From contig NZ_AUFU01000009.1 in the NCBI RefSeq assembly GCF_000426665.1, positions 41,727-105,726 of the forward strand: a stretch of DNA of 64,000 nt, given 5' to 3'. Positions within the stretch are counted from its first letter, which is position 1. The number at the start of each line of letters is the position of its first letter. Below, piece after piece: positions 35,353 to 44,513 of this stretch. Below the pieces are notes generated by a model. That model ran no database searches and was not told the origin of the DNA. It worked only from the letters and a program-made list of their open reading frames with translations. The DNA comes from Centipeda artemidis DSM 19719. Lineage in GTDB: Bacteria > Bacillota > Negativicutes > Selenomonadales > Selenomonadaceae. A program made the translations under genes and the position numbers.

Positions 35353-37688
35353 CGTTGATACCCTGCCATCTCTAGTATTTTCTCACAGAGATCGGGGAAG
35401 GAGAGCCCGACGGCACGCGCCGCGTCCGGCACGAGCGAGGTCTCGGTCATGCCCGGCACGGAGTTCACCTCGATGGCATAGGGTTTTTCTGTCTCGCTCA
35501 GCATGACGTCGAGACGTGCCACACCTGTGCATCCGCAGGCATTGAATGCACGCACCGCAAGTTCCTGCACCTCTGCCGTACATTCCGGGGAGATCGGCGC
35601 AGGCACGAGATGCGCAGACGCACCCGGCGTGTATTTACTTTCATAGTCATACCGTCCTGAGGTCGTTGTGATTTCAATGACAGGCAAGGCTTCCGCATGT
35701 CCGGTCTCCCCCCACACGACGACGGTCAGCTCGCGCCCCGCGATGAACTCCTCGACCAGCACCTCGCCGCCGTAGGAAAATGCCTCGTCCAAGGAGCTGC
35801 GCAGATCGTCCTCCTCTGTGACGATATAGACGCCGATGCTCGAGCCCTGTTCGGGCGCTTTGACCACGACGGGCAGAGAAAACGCCGCGAGAATCTCCTC
35901 CGCGATTTTCCCCGTATCCGTTCCGGCATAGAAACTGCGGAACCGCGGTGTCGCAATCCCCTCGGCGGCAAAGATGCGTTTCGCCGAGGTCTTATCCATC
36001 GTGAGCGCCGCCGCACGCACGCCCGAACCAGTATAGGGAATGCCGAGCATATCGAGCGTGCCTTGCAGAACGCCGTCCTCGCCGTATTTCCCATGCAGCG
36101 CGTTAAAGACGAGTGCGGGACGCAGTTTTTTGATCTCCTCGGCAAAGGTCGCGGGATTCAGTTCGATCCCGACCGCAGGATAATTCTTTTCGTGCAGGGC
36201 ATGCAAAATCGCTGCGCCCGAACGGCGCGAGACCTCCGCCTCGGTCGAGGGTCCGCCCATGACGACGGCGATCAGTCCCTCGGAACGCCCCGCCGTCCCT
36301 TCTTTCAGACGCGCGACGAGCTCTTCCCCAACCTCGAGGATATTGCCCGCGCCCATCGTGATGACGAGATCGCCGGGACGCACATGCTCCGCGAGATACT
36401 GCACGAGATCGGCGCGCTCCGGCAGATAGACCGCATCCTGCCCTGTTTGGCGCGCGACCTCCTCCATCAGCGTTTCACCGCTGATGCCCGGAATCGGCGC
36501 TTCGCCCGCCGCGTACACATCCGTCAGCAGCAGGAGATCCGCCGCGGCAAAGCAACCGCCGAATTCCGCGCGCAGGAGCTGTGTGCGCGAGTAACGGTGC
36601 GGCTGGAACACGCAGACAAGCCGTCCCGGCTCCGTCTGCCGCGCCGCCGCAAGCGTCGCCGCGATCTCGGTCGGGTGATGCGCATAGTCGTCGACCACCC
36701 AAATGCCGCGTTCCTTTCCCTTCGTCTGGAATCGCCGCTTCGCTCCATGAAAATGCGCGAGAGCATCCGCGATGCGGTCAAAATCGAGCCCCGCAAGACG
36801 CGCGACGGCGACGCAGGCGAGCGCGTTGAGGACATTGTGCCGCCCGGGAATGTGGAGGGAGATGCGTCCGAGCGCCGTACCGCGCTCAAAGACGGTGAAG
36901 GAAATCACGGAACCGCACGTCTCGATATCCGCAGCGCGGTAATCCGCCGCCGCATCGATGGCATAGGAGACGACCGTGCGGTCGGTCTCCGCCCCGAGAC
37001 GGCGCAGAATCTCGTTCTCGTAGCAGAGCACCGCCGTACCGTCCGCGTCGATCTGAGAGATGAACGTACGGAATGCCTCGATGATTTTCTCCATCGTGCC
37101 GTAGTGATCCATGTGGTCATCCTCCACATTGGTCACGACGGCGATATGCGGGCGGAGCTTAAGGAAGGAACCGTCGCTCTCGTCCGCCTCGGAGACGAGA
37201 TAGCGGCTCGTGCCGAGCTTTGCGTTCGTCCCGAGGTCGGGGACTTCGCCGCCGACGATGACGGTCGGCGATACGCCCGCGCGGTCGAGCGTCACGCCGA
37301 TCATTGAGGTTGTTGTGGTCTTGCCGTGCGATCCCGCGACGGCGATGCCGTCGTACTCGTTGACGAGCGCCGCATTGATGTCCGAGCGGTGGAGTTTTGG
37401 GATGCGCAGATCCCACGCCGCGATCACCTCCGGATTGTCGTAGGGGATCGCGGTCGAGACAACGATGGCGTCCGCCCCGCGCACGTTCTCCGCACGCTGT
37501 CCGTCCGTCCGGATGTGCGCGCCGAGGCGCACGAGTTCCTCGATGATGGGCGACGTGCCCTGATCCGAGCCGGACACCTCGTAGCCAAGGAGCAGGAGAA
37601 TTTTCGCGAGCGGACTCATGCCCGCCCCGCCGATGCCGACAAAATGTATCCGCCGAATACCGTGCAAATCCTTGAGCAATTCTTTCAC
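35349..37688 (-). CDS. murC-ddl: MurC-Ddl fusion: UDP-MurNAc--L-Ala ligase / D-Ala-D-Ala ligase
   Basis: 779 residues in one frame. Residues 1-455 are MurC (VGIGGAGMSPLAKIL, ATP loop GSHGKTTTTSM, DDYAHHPTEI, ending MGAGNILEVGEEL). Residues about 468-779 are a complete Ddl of the ATP-grasp fold (VVMGGPSTEAEVSRRSG, VVVKAPEQGSSIGV, EEFIAGRELTVVVW, IEVNSVPGMTETSLVP). It adds L-Ala to UDP-MurNAc and separately makes the D-Ala-D-Ala that MurF later adds. Start is GTG, overlapping the murG stop (GTGA). Chlamydiae carry a similar fusion. murB, often next in Firmicutes clusters, is absent. Confidence 0.96.
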   Translation of the reverse strand: MKELLKDLHGIRRIHFVGIGGAGMSPLAKILLLLGYEVSGSDQGTSPIIEELVRLGAHIRTDGQRAENVRGADAIVVSTAIPYDNPEVIAAWDLRIPKLHRSDINAALVNEYDGIAVAGSHGKTTTTSMIGVTLDRAGVSPTVIVGGEVPDLGTNAKLGTSRYLVSEADESDGSFLKLRPHIAVVTNVEDDHMDHYGTMEKIIEAFRTFISQIDADGTAVLCYENEILRRLGAETDRTVVSYAIDAAADYRAADIETCGSVISFTVFERGTALGRISLHIPGRHNVLNALACVAVARLAGLDFDRIADALAHFHGAKRRFQTKGKERGIWVVDDYAHHPTEIAATLAAARQTEPGRLVCVFQPHRYSRTQLLRAEFGGCFAAADLLLLTDVYAAGEAPIPGISGETLMEEVARQTGQDAVYLPERADLVQYLAEHVRPGDLVITMGAGNILEVGEELVARLKEGTAGRSEGLIAVVMGGPSTEAEVSRRSGAAILHALHEKNYPAVGIELNPATFAEEIKKLRPALVFNALHGKYGEDGVLQGTLDMLGIPYTGSGVRAAALTMDKTSAKRIFAAEGIATPRFRSFYAGTDTGKIAEEILAAFSLPVVVKAPEQGSSIGVYIVTEEDDLRSSLDEAFSYGGEVLVEEFIAGRELTVVVWGETGHAEALPVIEITTTSGRYDYESKYTPGASAHLVPAPISPECTAEVQELAVRAFNACGCTGVARLDVMLSETEKPYAIEVNSVPGMTETSLVPDAARAVGLSFPDLCEKILEMAGYQR

Positions 37689-38800
37689 CCTTCTTTTTTA
37701 CAAATCCGCAGCGCGAGCGCTGCGATCTCATCCGCCGCGTCCGGCTTCCCGAGCCGGTGCATTGCCGCCGCCATCCCCGCACGGCGCGCATCGTCCGCGA
37801 GCAGTGCCGAAAGAGCTTCTTCCAGTGCCGCGGCGCTGATGTCGCGGTTCAAAATGACCTCTGCCGCGCCCGCCGCTTCAAGCGCGCGGGCATTTTTTTC
37901 CTGATGATTCTCCGCCGCATACGGATACGGAATGAGAATCGCGGGCACGCCGCGCGCCGCCAGCTCCGCAAGCCCCGTCGCCCCCGCGCGGAACACGGCG
38001 ATGTCCGCCGCCGCCATCGCCTGCGGCATGTTGTAGAGATACGGCAGGACGCGGATGTGCGGCGCATCCTCGAGCCGCACGCCCAATTCCCTCAGACGTG
38101 CGAGCATATCCGCGTGCTCGTCTGCCCCCGTCACATGGAGGTACTGCACATCCCTCTGCGCCGCCGCGTGCGCGAGTACCTCGACCATCGCTCGATTGAT
38201 GGAGCGCGCGCCGCGGCTGCCGCCCGAGATGAGCACCGTCTTTTTCCCGGGATCAAAGCCGAAGGACGCCGCCCCCTCCGCACGGGTCGCCGTCAGCACC
38301 TCCGGGCGAATGGGATTGCCCGTCACGACGGTTTTTTCCTGCGGGAACACACGCCTGGCATCCTCCATGCCCACGGCAATCGCCGCCGCAAAATGCGCAA
38401 GCAGACGATTCGTCACGCCCGCGCACACATTTTGCTCCTGCACGAGCGTCGGTACGCCCGCAAGGCTCGCCGCAAGCAGAATCGGTCCCGCGACATACCC
38501 GCCTGTGCCAATCGCGACGTCGGGACGAAACACCCGGACAATGCCGCGCGCACGCACGAGCGCACGCAGCGCACGCCCCGCGCGCAGGACATTCTCAAAC
38601 GAGAGCCGCCGCTCAAATCCCGCAAGATCGATCGCTGCGAAGTCGATGCCCTCGCGCGGCACGATGTCCGCCTCAAGCCCGTGCGGCGTCCCGACGTAGA
38701 GGATGCGCACGCCCGGAACTCTTTTTTCGATCGCACGGATGATCGTAAGCGCGGGATAGATATGCCCGCCCGTGCCGCCGCCCGATACGATGATGTTCAT
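37685..38800 (-). CDS. murG: UDP-GlcNAc:lipid I N-acetylglucosaminyltransferase
   Basis: 371 residues, GT-B fold, peripheral at the inner face of the membrane; makes lipid II. Seen: N-terminal GGGTGGHIYPALTI, YVGTPHGLEADIVP, the second G-loop GTGGYVAGPILLAA, the third SGGSRGARSINRA, and the sugar-nucleotide site FRAGATGLAELAARGVPAILIPYPYA with ENHQ. Overlaps both neighbours by four bases. In most Firmicutes ftsW separates murD and murG; here they touch. Confidence 0.96.
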   Translation of the reverse strand: MNIIVSGGGTGGHIYPALTIIRAIEKRVPGVRILYVGTPHGLEADIVPREGIDFAAIDLAGFERRLSFENVLRAGRALRALVRARGIVRVFRPDVAIGTGGYVAGPILLAASLAGVPTLVQEQNVCAGVTNRLLAHFAAAIAVGMEDARRVFPQEKTVVTGNPIRPEVLTATRAEGAASFGFDPGKKTVLISGGSRGARSINRAMVEVLAHAAAQRDVQYLHVTGADEHADMLARLRELGVRLEDAPHIRVLPYLYNMPQAMAAADIAVFRAGATGLAELAARGVPAILIPYPYAAENHQEKNARALEAAGAAEVILNRDISAAALEEALSALLADDARRAGMAAAMHRLGKPDAADEIAALALRICKKEG

Positions 38801-40176
38801 AGTCCGTTCACGATCCTCTTAAAGTCCCGTCCGCGCTCCTCATAGCCGCCGTACATGTCAAAGCTCGCGCACGCGGGCGAAAGCAGTACCGTCTGCGGCG
38901 GACGTGCAAGTGTATGTGCCAGACGCACCGCCGCTTCCATATCGTAGCCGACACGGCGAATGTGCGCGGGGGCAATCCCCGCGTCTGCCGCCGCCGCCGC
39001 GAACCGCTCCGCCGCCGCCCCGACGAGGATCAGCTCGTCCGTGCGCTCCCGCACAAGCCGCATGAAGTCCGTGAGATCGGTCATCTTATCATCGCCGCCC
39101 GCAATGAGGACAATGTGACCGTCAAACGCCTCGAGCGCTTTGATTGCGGCATCCGTATTCGTCGCCTTGGAGTCGTTGTAGTATGGCACTCCGCCGATCT
39201 CGCGCACCGGCTCGATGCGGTGCTCCACGCCCCGGAAGCTGCGCAGGACGGGGCGCATCTCCTCCGGCGTCACCCCGGCGAGGAACGCCGACGCCGCCGC
39301 GGCGAGTGCGTTTTCCACATTGTGACCGCCGCGAATGCCGAGTTCCGCAACGGGAACGAGTTCATGCCGCACGCCGTCCCAAACGATCACGATCATCCCG
39401 CCGTCGATGTACGCGCCCTCCGCGAGCGCGTGCCGACGGCTAAAGAGGCATACACGCCCCTTCGCGCGCGCCGCCATGCCGCGCGTATGCGGATCATCGT
39501 CGTTCAACACGAGGAAATCATCGGGGGTCTGCCATGCGAAGAGCTTTTCCTTCATCGCTTGATAGACCTCCATCGAGCCGTGCCGTACGATGTGATCGGG
39601 CGTCACGTTCAGCTCCGCCGCGATATGAACATGGAAATACTGCGTTGCCTCCATCTGGTAGCTCGAGATCTCCGCGGCGATTGCTCCCTCCGCCGGGATT
39701 CTAAGAGCCTCGTCGATGAGCGGCACGCCGATGTTGCCGCCGACGCCCACGGCGGGGAAATGCGCGCGCAGGAGCTCGCCGAGGAGCGTTGTCGTCGTCG
39801 TCTTTCCGTTCGTTCCCGTAACGGCGCAGATGGGAGCGCAGGCAACCTCCCCCGCGAGTTCCACCTCGGTTGTTACGCGGATGCCGCGCGTGCGCGCCGA
39901 CCGGACGAGCGGAATGCGATCCGGAACGGCGGGCGAGAGGACGAGCAGATCGACGCCGGCGAGCTGTTCTTCCCCTTGTGCGCCAAAGACGCAGGAGATT
40001 CCCTGCGCCCTCAGCGATGCGATATGTGTACGCGTTTCCGCGTCCTTTTCAAGCTCCGGCTCGGATTTCGCATCCGAGAGCGTCACGTGCGCCCCTTCGC
40101 GCGCAAGATATTTTGCCGCGGCATAGCCGCTGATGCCCGCGCCGATGATGAGCGCAGTTTTTCCCCGATAGGACAA
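38797..40176 (-). CDS. murD: UDP-MurNAc-L-Ala--D-Glu ligase
   Basis: 459 residues, Mur ligase adding D-glutamate. N-terminal Rossmann part (ALIIGAGISGYAAAKYLAREG), ATP loop AVTGTNGKTTTTTLLGELL, GGNIGVPL, YNDSKATNTDAAI and VLIAGGDDKMTD. Start is TTG at 40176 with AGGGGG about 10 bases upstream. 30 bases separate it from mraY. Confidence 0.96.
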   Translation of the reverse strand: MSYRGKTALIIGAGISGYAAAKYLAREGAHVTLSDAKSEPELEKDAETRTHIASLRAQGISCVFGAQGEEQLAGVDLLVLSPAVPDRIPLVRSARTRGIRVTTEVELAGEVACAPICAVTGTNGKTTTTTLLGELLRAHFPAVGVGGNIGVPLIDEALRIPAEGAIAAEISSYQMEATQYFHVHIAAELNVTPDHIVRHGSMEVYQAMKEKLFAWQTPDDFLVLNDDDPHTRGMAARAKGRVCLFSRRHALAEGAYIDGGMIVIVWDGVRHELVPVAELGIRGGHNVENALAAAASAFLAGVTPEEMRPVLRSFRGVEHRIEPVREIGGVPYYNDSKATNTDAAIKALEAFDGHIVLIAGGDDKMTDLTDFMRLVRERTDELILVGAAAERFAAAAADAGIAPAHIRRVGYDMEAAVRLAHTLARPPQTVLLSPACASFDMYGGYEERGRDFKRIVNGL

Positions 40177-40206
40177 TCCCTGTGTCCCCCTTAACTCCGT
40201 TAGTTT

Positions 40207-41196
40207 TTATAAGAGCGGCGCCGCAAGTCCCCACGCGAGGAGCGCCGCCGCCGCGCCGACCGCCCAAAACGTATAGACGACGCGCGTTTCGCTCCACCCG
40301 CCCAGCTCAAAATGATGATGAATCGGGCTCATGCGGAAAATACGCTTGCCGCGTGTTTGAAATGAAACGACCTGCAGGATCACCGACAGTGCCTCGCAGA
40401 AGAAAACGAATCCCACAACGGGCAGCAGCAGTTCCGTCCGCGAGAGAATCGCGACTGCCGCGAGCGCCCCGCCGAGCGCGAGTGATCCTGTATCTCCCAT
40501 AAAGATGCGCGCCGGATGATGATTATACCACAAAAAGCCGATACATGCACCAATTATTGCAGTTGAAAACACCGTAAGTCCGCCGTCTGTGCCATAGGTC
40601 AGCGCCGCGTAAAACAACGCCGCGACGGCGACCGTCCCCGCCGCGAGTCCGTCGAGCCCGTCCGTCAGATTAACGGCATTGGACGTACCGACGAGCACAA
40701 ACACAATAAGGACGTAATAGAGCGCTCCGATGTCCACGAACGTCCCGACCACCGGAATCCACAGGCTCGTATCGTGCCCGAGCACGGTGCGCGCGATCGC
40801 GATGGTCACGCCCGCAATGAGAATCTGCCCGGCGAGTTTTTGATAAGCGCGCAGACCAAGGTTGCGCTTTTTGACGACCTTAATATAATCATCCGCAAAG
40901 CCAAGCGCGAAATGCCCGAGGAAGATGAACAGCGCGAGCAGCGTCGTCGCCGTCAGCGGCGCAAAGAGAAGCGCCGCAAGCGTCACGCCGAGGACGATCA
41001 TCACGCCGCCCATGGTCGGCGTCCCGCTCTTTTTTTGATGACTCGCGGGGCCTTCCTCGCGGATGCTCTGCCCGTATTTCAGCCGGTGCAGAAACGGCAG
41101 AAAGAAGAAGCCGCTGAGGATCACAAAAAAGAACGCTGTGAGCGCGGCCAGCAGGAGCGCCATTGCCGGCGGGAGGAAGTCAAAAATCTGCGCCAT
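40207..41196 (-). CDS. mraY: Phospho-N-acetylmuramoyl-pentapeptide transferase
   Basis: 329 residues, ten membrane segments; makes lipid I from undecaprenyl phosphate. Seen: EGPASHQKKSGTPTMGG, GFADDYIKVVKKRN with the catalytic Asp pair, NAVNLTDGLDGLAAG and MGDTGSLALGGAL, and the late His cluster SPIHHHFELGGWSE. ATG overlaps the murF stop by one base (TGATG). Confidence 0.97.
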   Translation of the reverse strand: MAQIFDFLPPAMALLLAALTAFFFVILSGFFFLPFLHRLKYGQSIREEGPASHQKKSGTPTMGGVMIVLGVTLAALLFAPLTATTLLALFIFLGHFALGFADDYIKVVKKRNLGLRAYQKLAGQILIAGVTIAIARTVLGHDTSLWIPVVGTFVDIGALYYVLIVFVLVGTSNAVNLTDGLDGLAAGTVAVAALFYAALTYGTDGGLTVFSTAIIGACIGFLWYNHHPARIFMGDTGSLALGGALAAVAILSRTELLLPVVGFVFFCEALSVILQVVSFQTRGKRIFRMSPIHHHFELGGWSETRVVYTFWAVGAAAALLAWGLAAPLL

Positions 41197-42602
41197 CAGT
41201 GTTTCGCTCCTTCCCCCGCGGCGAGCTCCATGATATGCTCCATCCGCATCCCGCGCGATCCCTTAAAGAGCACGGTATCGCCGTCCGCGAGCATCCCGCG
41301 CAGCAGATTCGCCGCCTCCTCATGCGTCGCGGCATGACGGCAAAGGCAGCCTGCCGCCGCGGCGGCTTCGTAAATGCGCCGTGCCTCGTCCCCATAGGTA
41401 ATAACGACGGCAAAGCCCTCTGCCGCCGCCGTGCGCCCAACGCTCCGATGCCCCTCTGCGGATGCAGCGCCGAGTTCGAGCATATCGCCGAGCACGGCGA
41501 TCCTGCGCCCCGGATAGAGCCGCGCCGTTGTCTCCAGCGCGGCGCGCATCGAGGCAGGACTTGCATTGTAGGCGTCGTTAATGAACGTCCACGCGCCGAC
41601 GTGATGCACCTCATAGCGCATCTTCGGCGGCGCGAGACGGGAAAGTCCCGCCTGCATCTCCTGCGGGGAAAGACCGAGAGAAAAGCCCGCCGCAAGCGCC
41701 GCGAGCGCATTGTAGACATTGTGCCGTCCAAGGAGCGGCACGGCATAGTCATGCCGCTCACCGCCGTACGTCACCATGAACCGTGTCTCATTACACGCGG
41801 AACGGAGCGCCTGTGCGCGGATATCCGCTTTCGCACGGATGCCGTACGTCAGAATGCGCACACCGTCCGCTGCCTGTGCGCGCATCGCCGCAACGCGCGC
41901 ATCGTCCGCATTCAGGATCACCGTGCCGCCGGGCGCGATCGCCTCCACGAGCTCCGATTTTGCCCGTGCGATATTCTCGATCGACCCGAGGAGCTCCATA
42001 TGCGTCTCGCCGACGTTCGTCACGATACCGACCGTCGGCGCGGCGATGGCGGCGAGCGCCGCGATCTGACCGCGCCCGCGCATTCCCATTTCGACGACGG
42101 CGGCGGTATCCTCCCCCGTCATGCCAAGGAGCGTCAGCGGCAGCCCGATTTCGTTGTTATAATTCGCCGCCGTACGGCACACCGCACCGCGCCCGGAGAG
42201 CGCCGCCGCCGTCAGCTCCTTCGTCGTCGTCTTGCCGTTCGACCCCGTGACGGCGACAACGGGGATATCGAACTTCATCCGCCAGGCATGGGCGATCTGC
42301 TGATATGCGGCGAGCGTATCGGGCACGCCGATCACCGCCCCCGACATGCGGTCGAGTTCCTTGCGATGCGCGTCTGAAACGGGCTCCGGGAGCATCACGG
42401 CAACAGCCCCCGCGCGGAGTGCGCCGGCCGCAAAATCCGCGCCGTCGAACTTCTCCCCGCGCAGCGCGACAAAGAGATCGCCCGCCTGCACCTTGCGTGT
42501 GTCCGTCGTGATGCCGGCAAACGCGTCGTTTCCTCTCATTTTCCCAAGCAGAAGCCGACCGCCCGTCGCCGCGCGGATCTCATCCCATGTCATGAAAGCC
42601 AC
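41196..42602 (-). CDS. murF: UDP-MurNAc-tripeptide--D-Ala-D-Ala ligase
   Basis: 468 residues. MurF adds the D-Ala-D-Ala dipeptide made by the Ddl half of the fusion three genes downstream. Seen: FVALRGEKFDGADFA, ATP loop AVTGSNGKTTTKEL, NYNNEIGLPLTLL, EMGMRGRGQI, NDAYNASPASMRAAL and LGDMLELG. Start taken as GTG 42602 (AAGGAG 10 bases upstream, overlapping the murE TAG); ATG 42593 is the alternative. Confidence 0.95.
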   Translation of the reverse strand: MAFMTWDEIRAATGGRLLLGKMRGNDAFAGITTDTRKVQAGDLFVALRGEKFDGADFAAGALRAGAVAVMLPEPVSDAHRKELDRMSGAVIGVPDTLAAYQQIAHAWRMKFDIPVVAVTGSNGKTTTKELTAAALSGRGAVCRTAANYNNEIGLPLTLLGMTGEDTAAVVEMGMRGRGQIAALAAIAAPTVGIVTNVGETHMELLGSIENIARAKSELVEAIAPGGTVILNADDARVAAMRAQAADGVRILTYGIRAKADIRAQALRSACNETRFMVTYGGERHDYAVPLLGRHNVYNALAALAAGFSLGLSPQEMQAGLSRLAPPKMRYEVHHVGAWTFINDAYNASPASMRAALETTARLYPGRRIAVLGDMLELGAASAEGHRSVGRTAAAEGFAVVITYGDEARRIYEAAAAAGCLCRHAATHEEAANLLRGMLADGDTVLFKGSRGMRMEHIMELAAGEGAKH

Positions 42603-44089
42603 TAGCGTACACTCCTTATCGCTTCCGCCGCAGTCTCGCGGTCGTCAAAATGAATCGTCCCCTCTTTGAGAATCTGATAGGTCTCGTGTCCCTTGCCGAG
42701 GATCACGACGCTGTCGCCCGGGCGCGCCGCGCGTACCGCGTCAAAGATGGCGGTGCGCCGATCGACGAGTTTTTCATACGGTTTCCCGCCGAGCACGGGC
42801 AGCGCGCCCGACTCCACCTCGTCAAGGATCGCCGCAGGATCTTCCGTGCGCGGATTATCAGACGTGATGTAGACGAGATCCGCCATCTCCGCGCCGATCC
42901 GTCCCATGATGGGGCGCTTTGTCCGGTCGCGGTCGCCGCCGCAGCCAAAGACGACGATGATGCGCCCCCGCGTCACGGCGCGCGCCGTCCGCAGGACGTT
43001 CTCCATCCCGTCCGGCGTGTGCGCATAGTCCACGATGACGGAGAAATCCTGCCCCGCGCGCACGAGCTCGAACCGCCCCGGTACGCCCGTAAATCCCTCG
43101 AGCGCCGCGCGTATCACATCGTATCCGATACCCTCCGCACGTGCCGCCCCCGCTGCCGCGAGCACGTTGTAGACGTTGAATTCGCCCGTGATATGGAGCG
43201 TGAGCGCACATTCCTCATCTCCGTGCACGAGCCGCATCGTCATACCGTCCTGCGCGAGCCGGATGTCCCGCGCCGTCAGCGCCGCCTGCTGCGTCACGCC
43301 GTAGGAGAGCACGGGACAGGTCGTATGCGCGCGCATGACTGCCCCCGCCGCATCGTCCGCGTTGATGACGGCGGTCTTGCCCGCCTTTACACCGGGTGCG
43401 GAAACAAGCTCAAAAAGCCGCGCCTTTGCGCGCGCATAGTTTTCCATCGTTTTATGATAGTCGAGATGATCCTGCGTCAGGTTCGTAAAGACGGCGGTAT
43501 CGAACTCGATGCCCGCCACACGCCCCTGATCGAGCGCATGGGAGGAAACCTCCATCACGACCGTATCCATGCCGCGTGCACGCATCTCCGCGAGCATCTG
43601 CTGCATGACGACCACGTCGGGCGTCGTGTTCGCAGTGGGGAACACCTCGTCCTCCATCATCACCCGGATCGTCCCAACGAGCCCCACGCGCCGCCCCGCA
43701 GCGCGCAGAATCGCACGCACGAGATAGCTCGTCGTCGTCTTCCCGTTCGTTCCCGTGATACCGACAACGCGCATCGACCGTGCCGGATAGTCGTAGAAAT
43801 ACGGCACGATCATATCAAGCGCCGCGTTCAGATCCGGCACATGGAGCACAGAGATGCCCGCGGGAACATCGACGTTTTCCCGCTGCGTCAAAACAGCGCG
43901 AGCTCCCGCCCGCGCCGTATTTGGTATGAAGGTATGCGCATCCACATGCGCGCCGCTGATGCATACAAAGAGCGCGCCCGGTTCTATTCTGCGCGAGTCA
44001 CGCTCCACCGACAAAATCTCAACTGCAGGGTCGCCCGTGATCCGCGCGCCCGGAACGAGCGCAGCGAGTTCACTGAGTCGCTTCATCAT
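42602..44089 (-). CDS. murE: UDP-MurNAc-dipeptide--diamino acid ligase
   Basis: 495 residues. Adds the third stem residue. Seen: ATP loop GITGTNGKTTTSYLVRAIL, MEVSSHALDQGRVAG, NLTQDHLDYHKTMENY, DYAHTPDGMENVL and the substrate-selecting loop SDNPRTEDP. The DNPR form of that loop indicates meso-diaminopimelate rather than lysine, matching the asd-dapB operon just upstream. Start ATG 44089 has AGGGGA 8 bases upstream; TTG 44092 and ATG 44086 are alternatives. Confidence 0.95.
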   Translation of the reverse strand: MMKRLSELAALVPGARITGDPAVEILSVERDSRRIEPGALFVCISGAHVDAHTFIPNTARAGARAVLTQRENVDVPAGISVLHVPDLNAALDMIVPYFYDYPARSMRVVGITGTNGKTTTSYLVRAILRAAGRRVGLVGTIRVMMEDEVFPTANTTPDVVVMQQMLAEMRARGMDTVVMEVSSHALDQGRVAGIEFDTAVFTNLTQDHLDYHKTMENYARAKARLFELVSAPGVKAGKTAVINADDAAGAVMRAHTTCPVLSYGVTQQAALTARDIRLAQDGMTMRLVHGDEECALTLHITGEFNVYNVLAAAGAARAEGIGYDVIRAALEGFTGVPGRFELVRAGQDFSVIVDYAHTPDGMENVLRTARAVTRGRIIVVFGCGGDRDRTKRPIMGRIGAEMADLVYITSDNPRTEDPAAILDEVESGALPVLGGKPYEKLVDRRTAIFDAVRAARPGDSVVILGKGHETYQILKEGTIHFDDRETAAEAIRSVR

Positions 44090-44092
44090 CAA

Positions 44093-44467
44093 TCATTCCC
44101 CTTCATGCGAAAAATACATTTTTTGCGGAATCTGCATGTTCAGCTCCTGCACTGCGATCGCCTCGATGCGTGCGGGGGATTTGAGCTGTGCAATCTCGAT
44201 TTTCAGCCGCTCGTTCTCCTGCTCGAGCTGCTCCGCCTTTTGCTGCGTCTCAAGGAGCGTGTAACCGTTCTTCGCCCCGATGCCGCCGAGCAGTGTCACG
44301 ACCATCGCCCCGAGTGCGATGAGAAAGAAGATGGCGCGCAGACAATTCCGCAGATTCGTATTCAGTTTACGGCGCAGAAGCGGTTCGCGCGGCACCTCAA
44401 TCCGAGGTTCGGGCACCGGCTCTGCCGGTATGTCGTATACATAGGGATCGTATTTGTGTGCCGGCAT
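44093..44467 (-). CDS. ftsL: FtsL-like septum protein
   Basis: 124 residues: Pro-rich cytoplasmic N terminus, one membrane helix (CLRAIFFLIALGAMVVTLLG), a leucine-zipper coiled coil (ETQQKAEQLEQENERLKIEI) and a short periplasmic end (ELNMQIPQKMYF). Positional and structural match to FtsL/DivIC-type proteins that pair with FtsQ. ATG 44467 has AAGGTGA 7 bases upstream and is preferred over TTG 44491. The ftsI/pbp gene that normally follows ftsL is missing; murE comes directly after. Confidence 0.85.
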   Translation of the reverse strand: MPAHKYDPYVYDIPAEPVPEPRIEVPREPLLRRKLNTNLRNCLRAIFFLIALGAMVVTLLGGIGAKNGYTLLETQQKAEQLEQENERLKIEIAQLKSPARIEAIAVQELNMQIPQKMYFSHEGE

Positions 44468-44513
44468 CTGCGTCACCTTCTTTCCGGTCAAACTTTAATT
44501 CAAAAAATAATTG

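Noticed and set aside
35697..37307. Long rightward frames opposite murC-ddl, murE and murF
   Set aside because: No domain is recognisable, and they follow the codon bias of the certain genes on the other strand.
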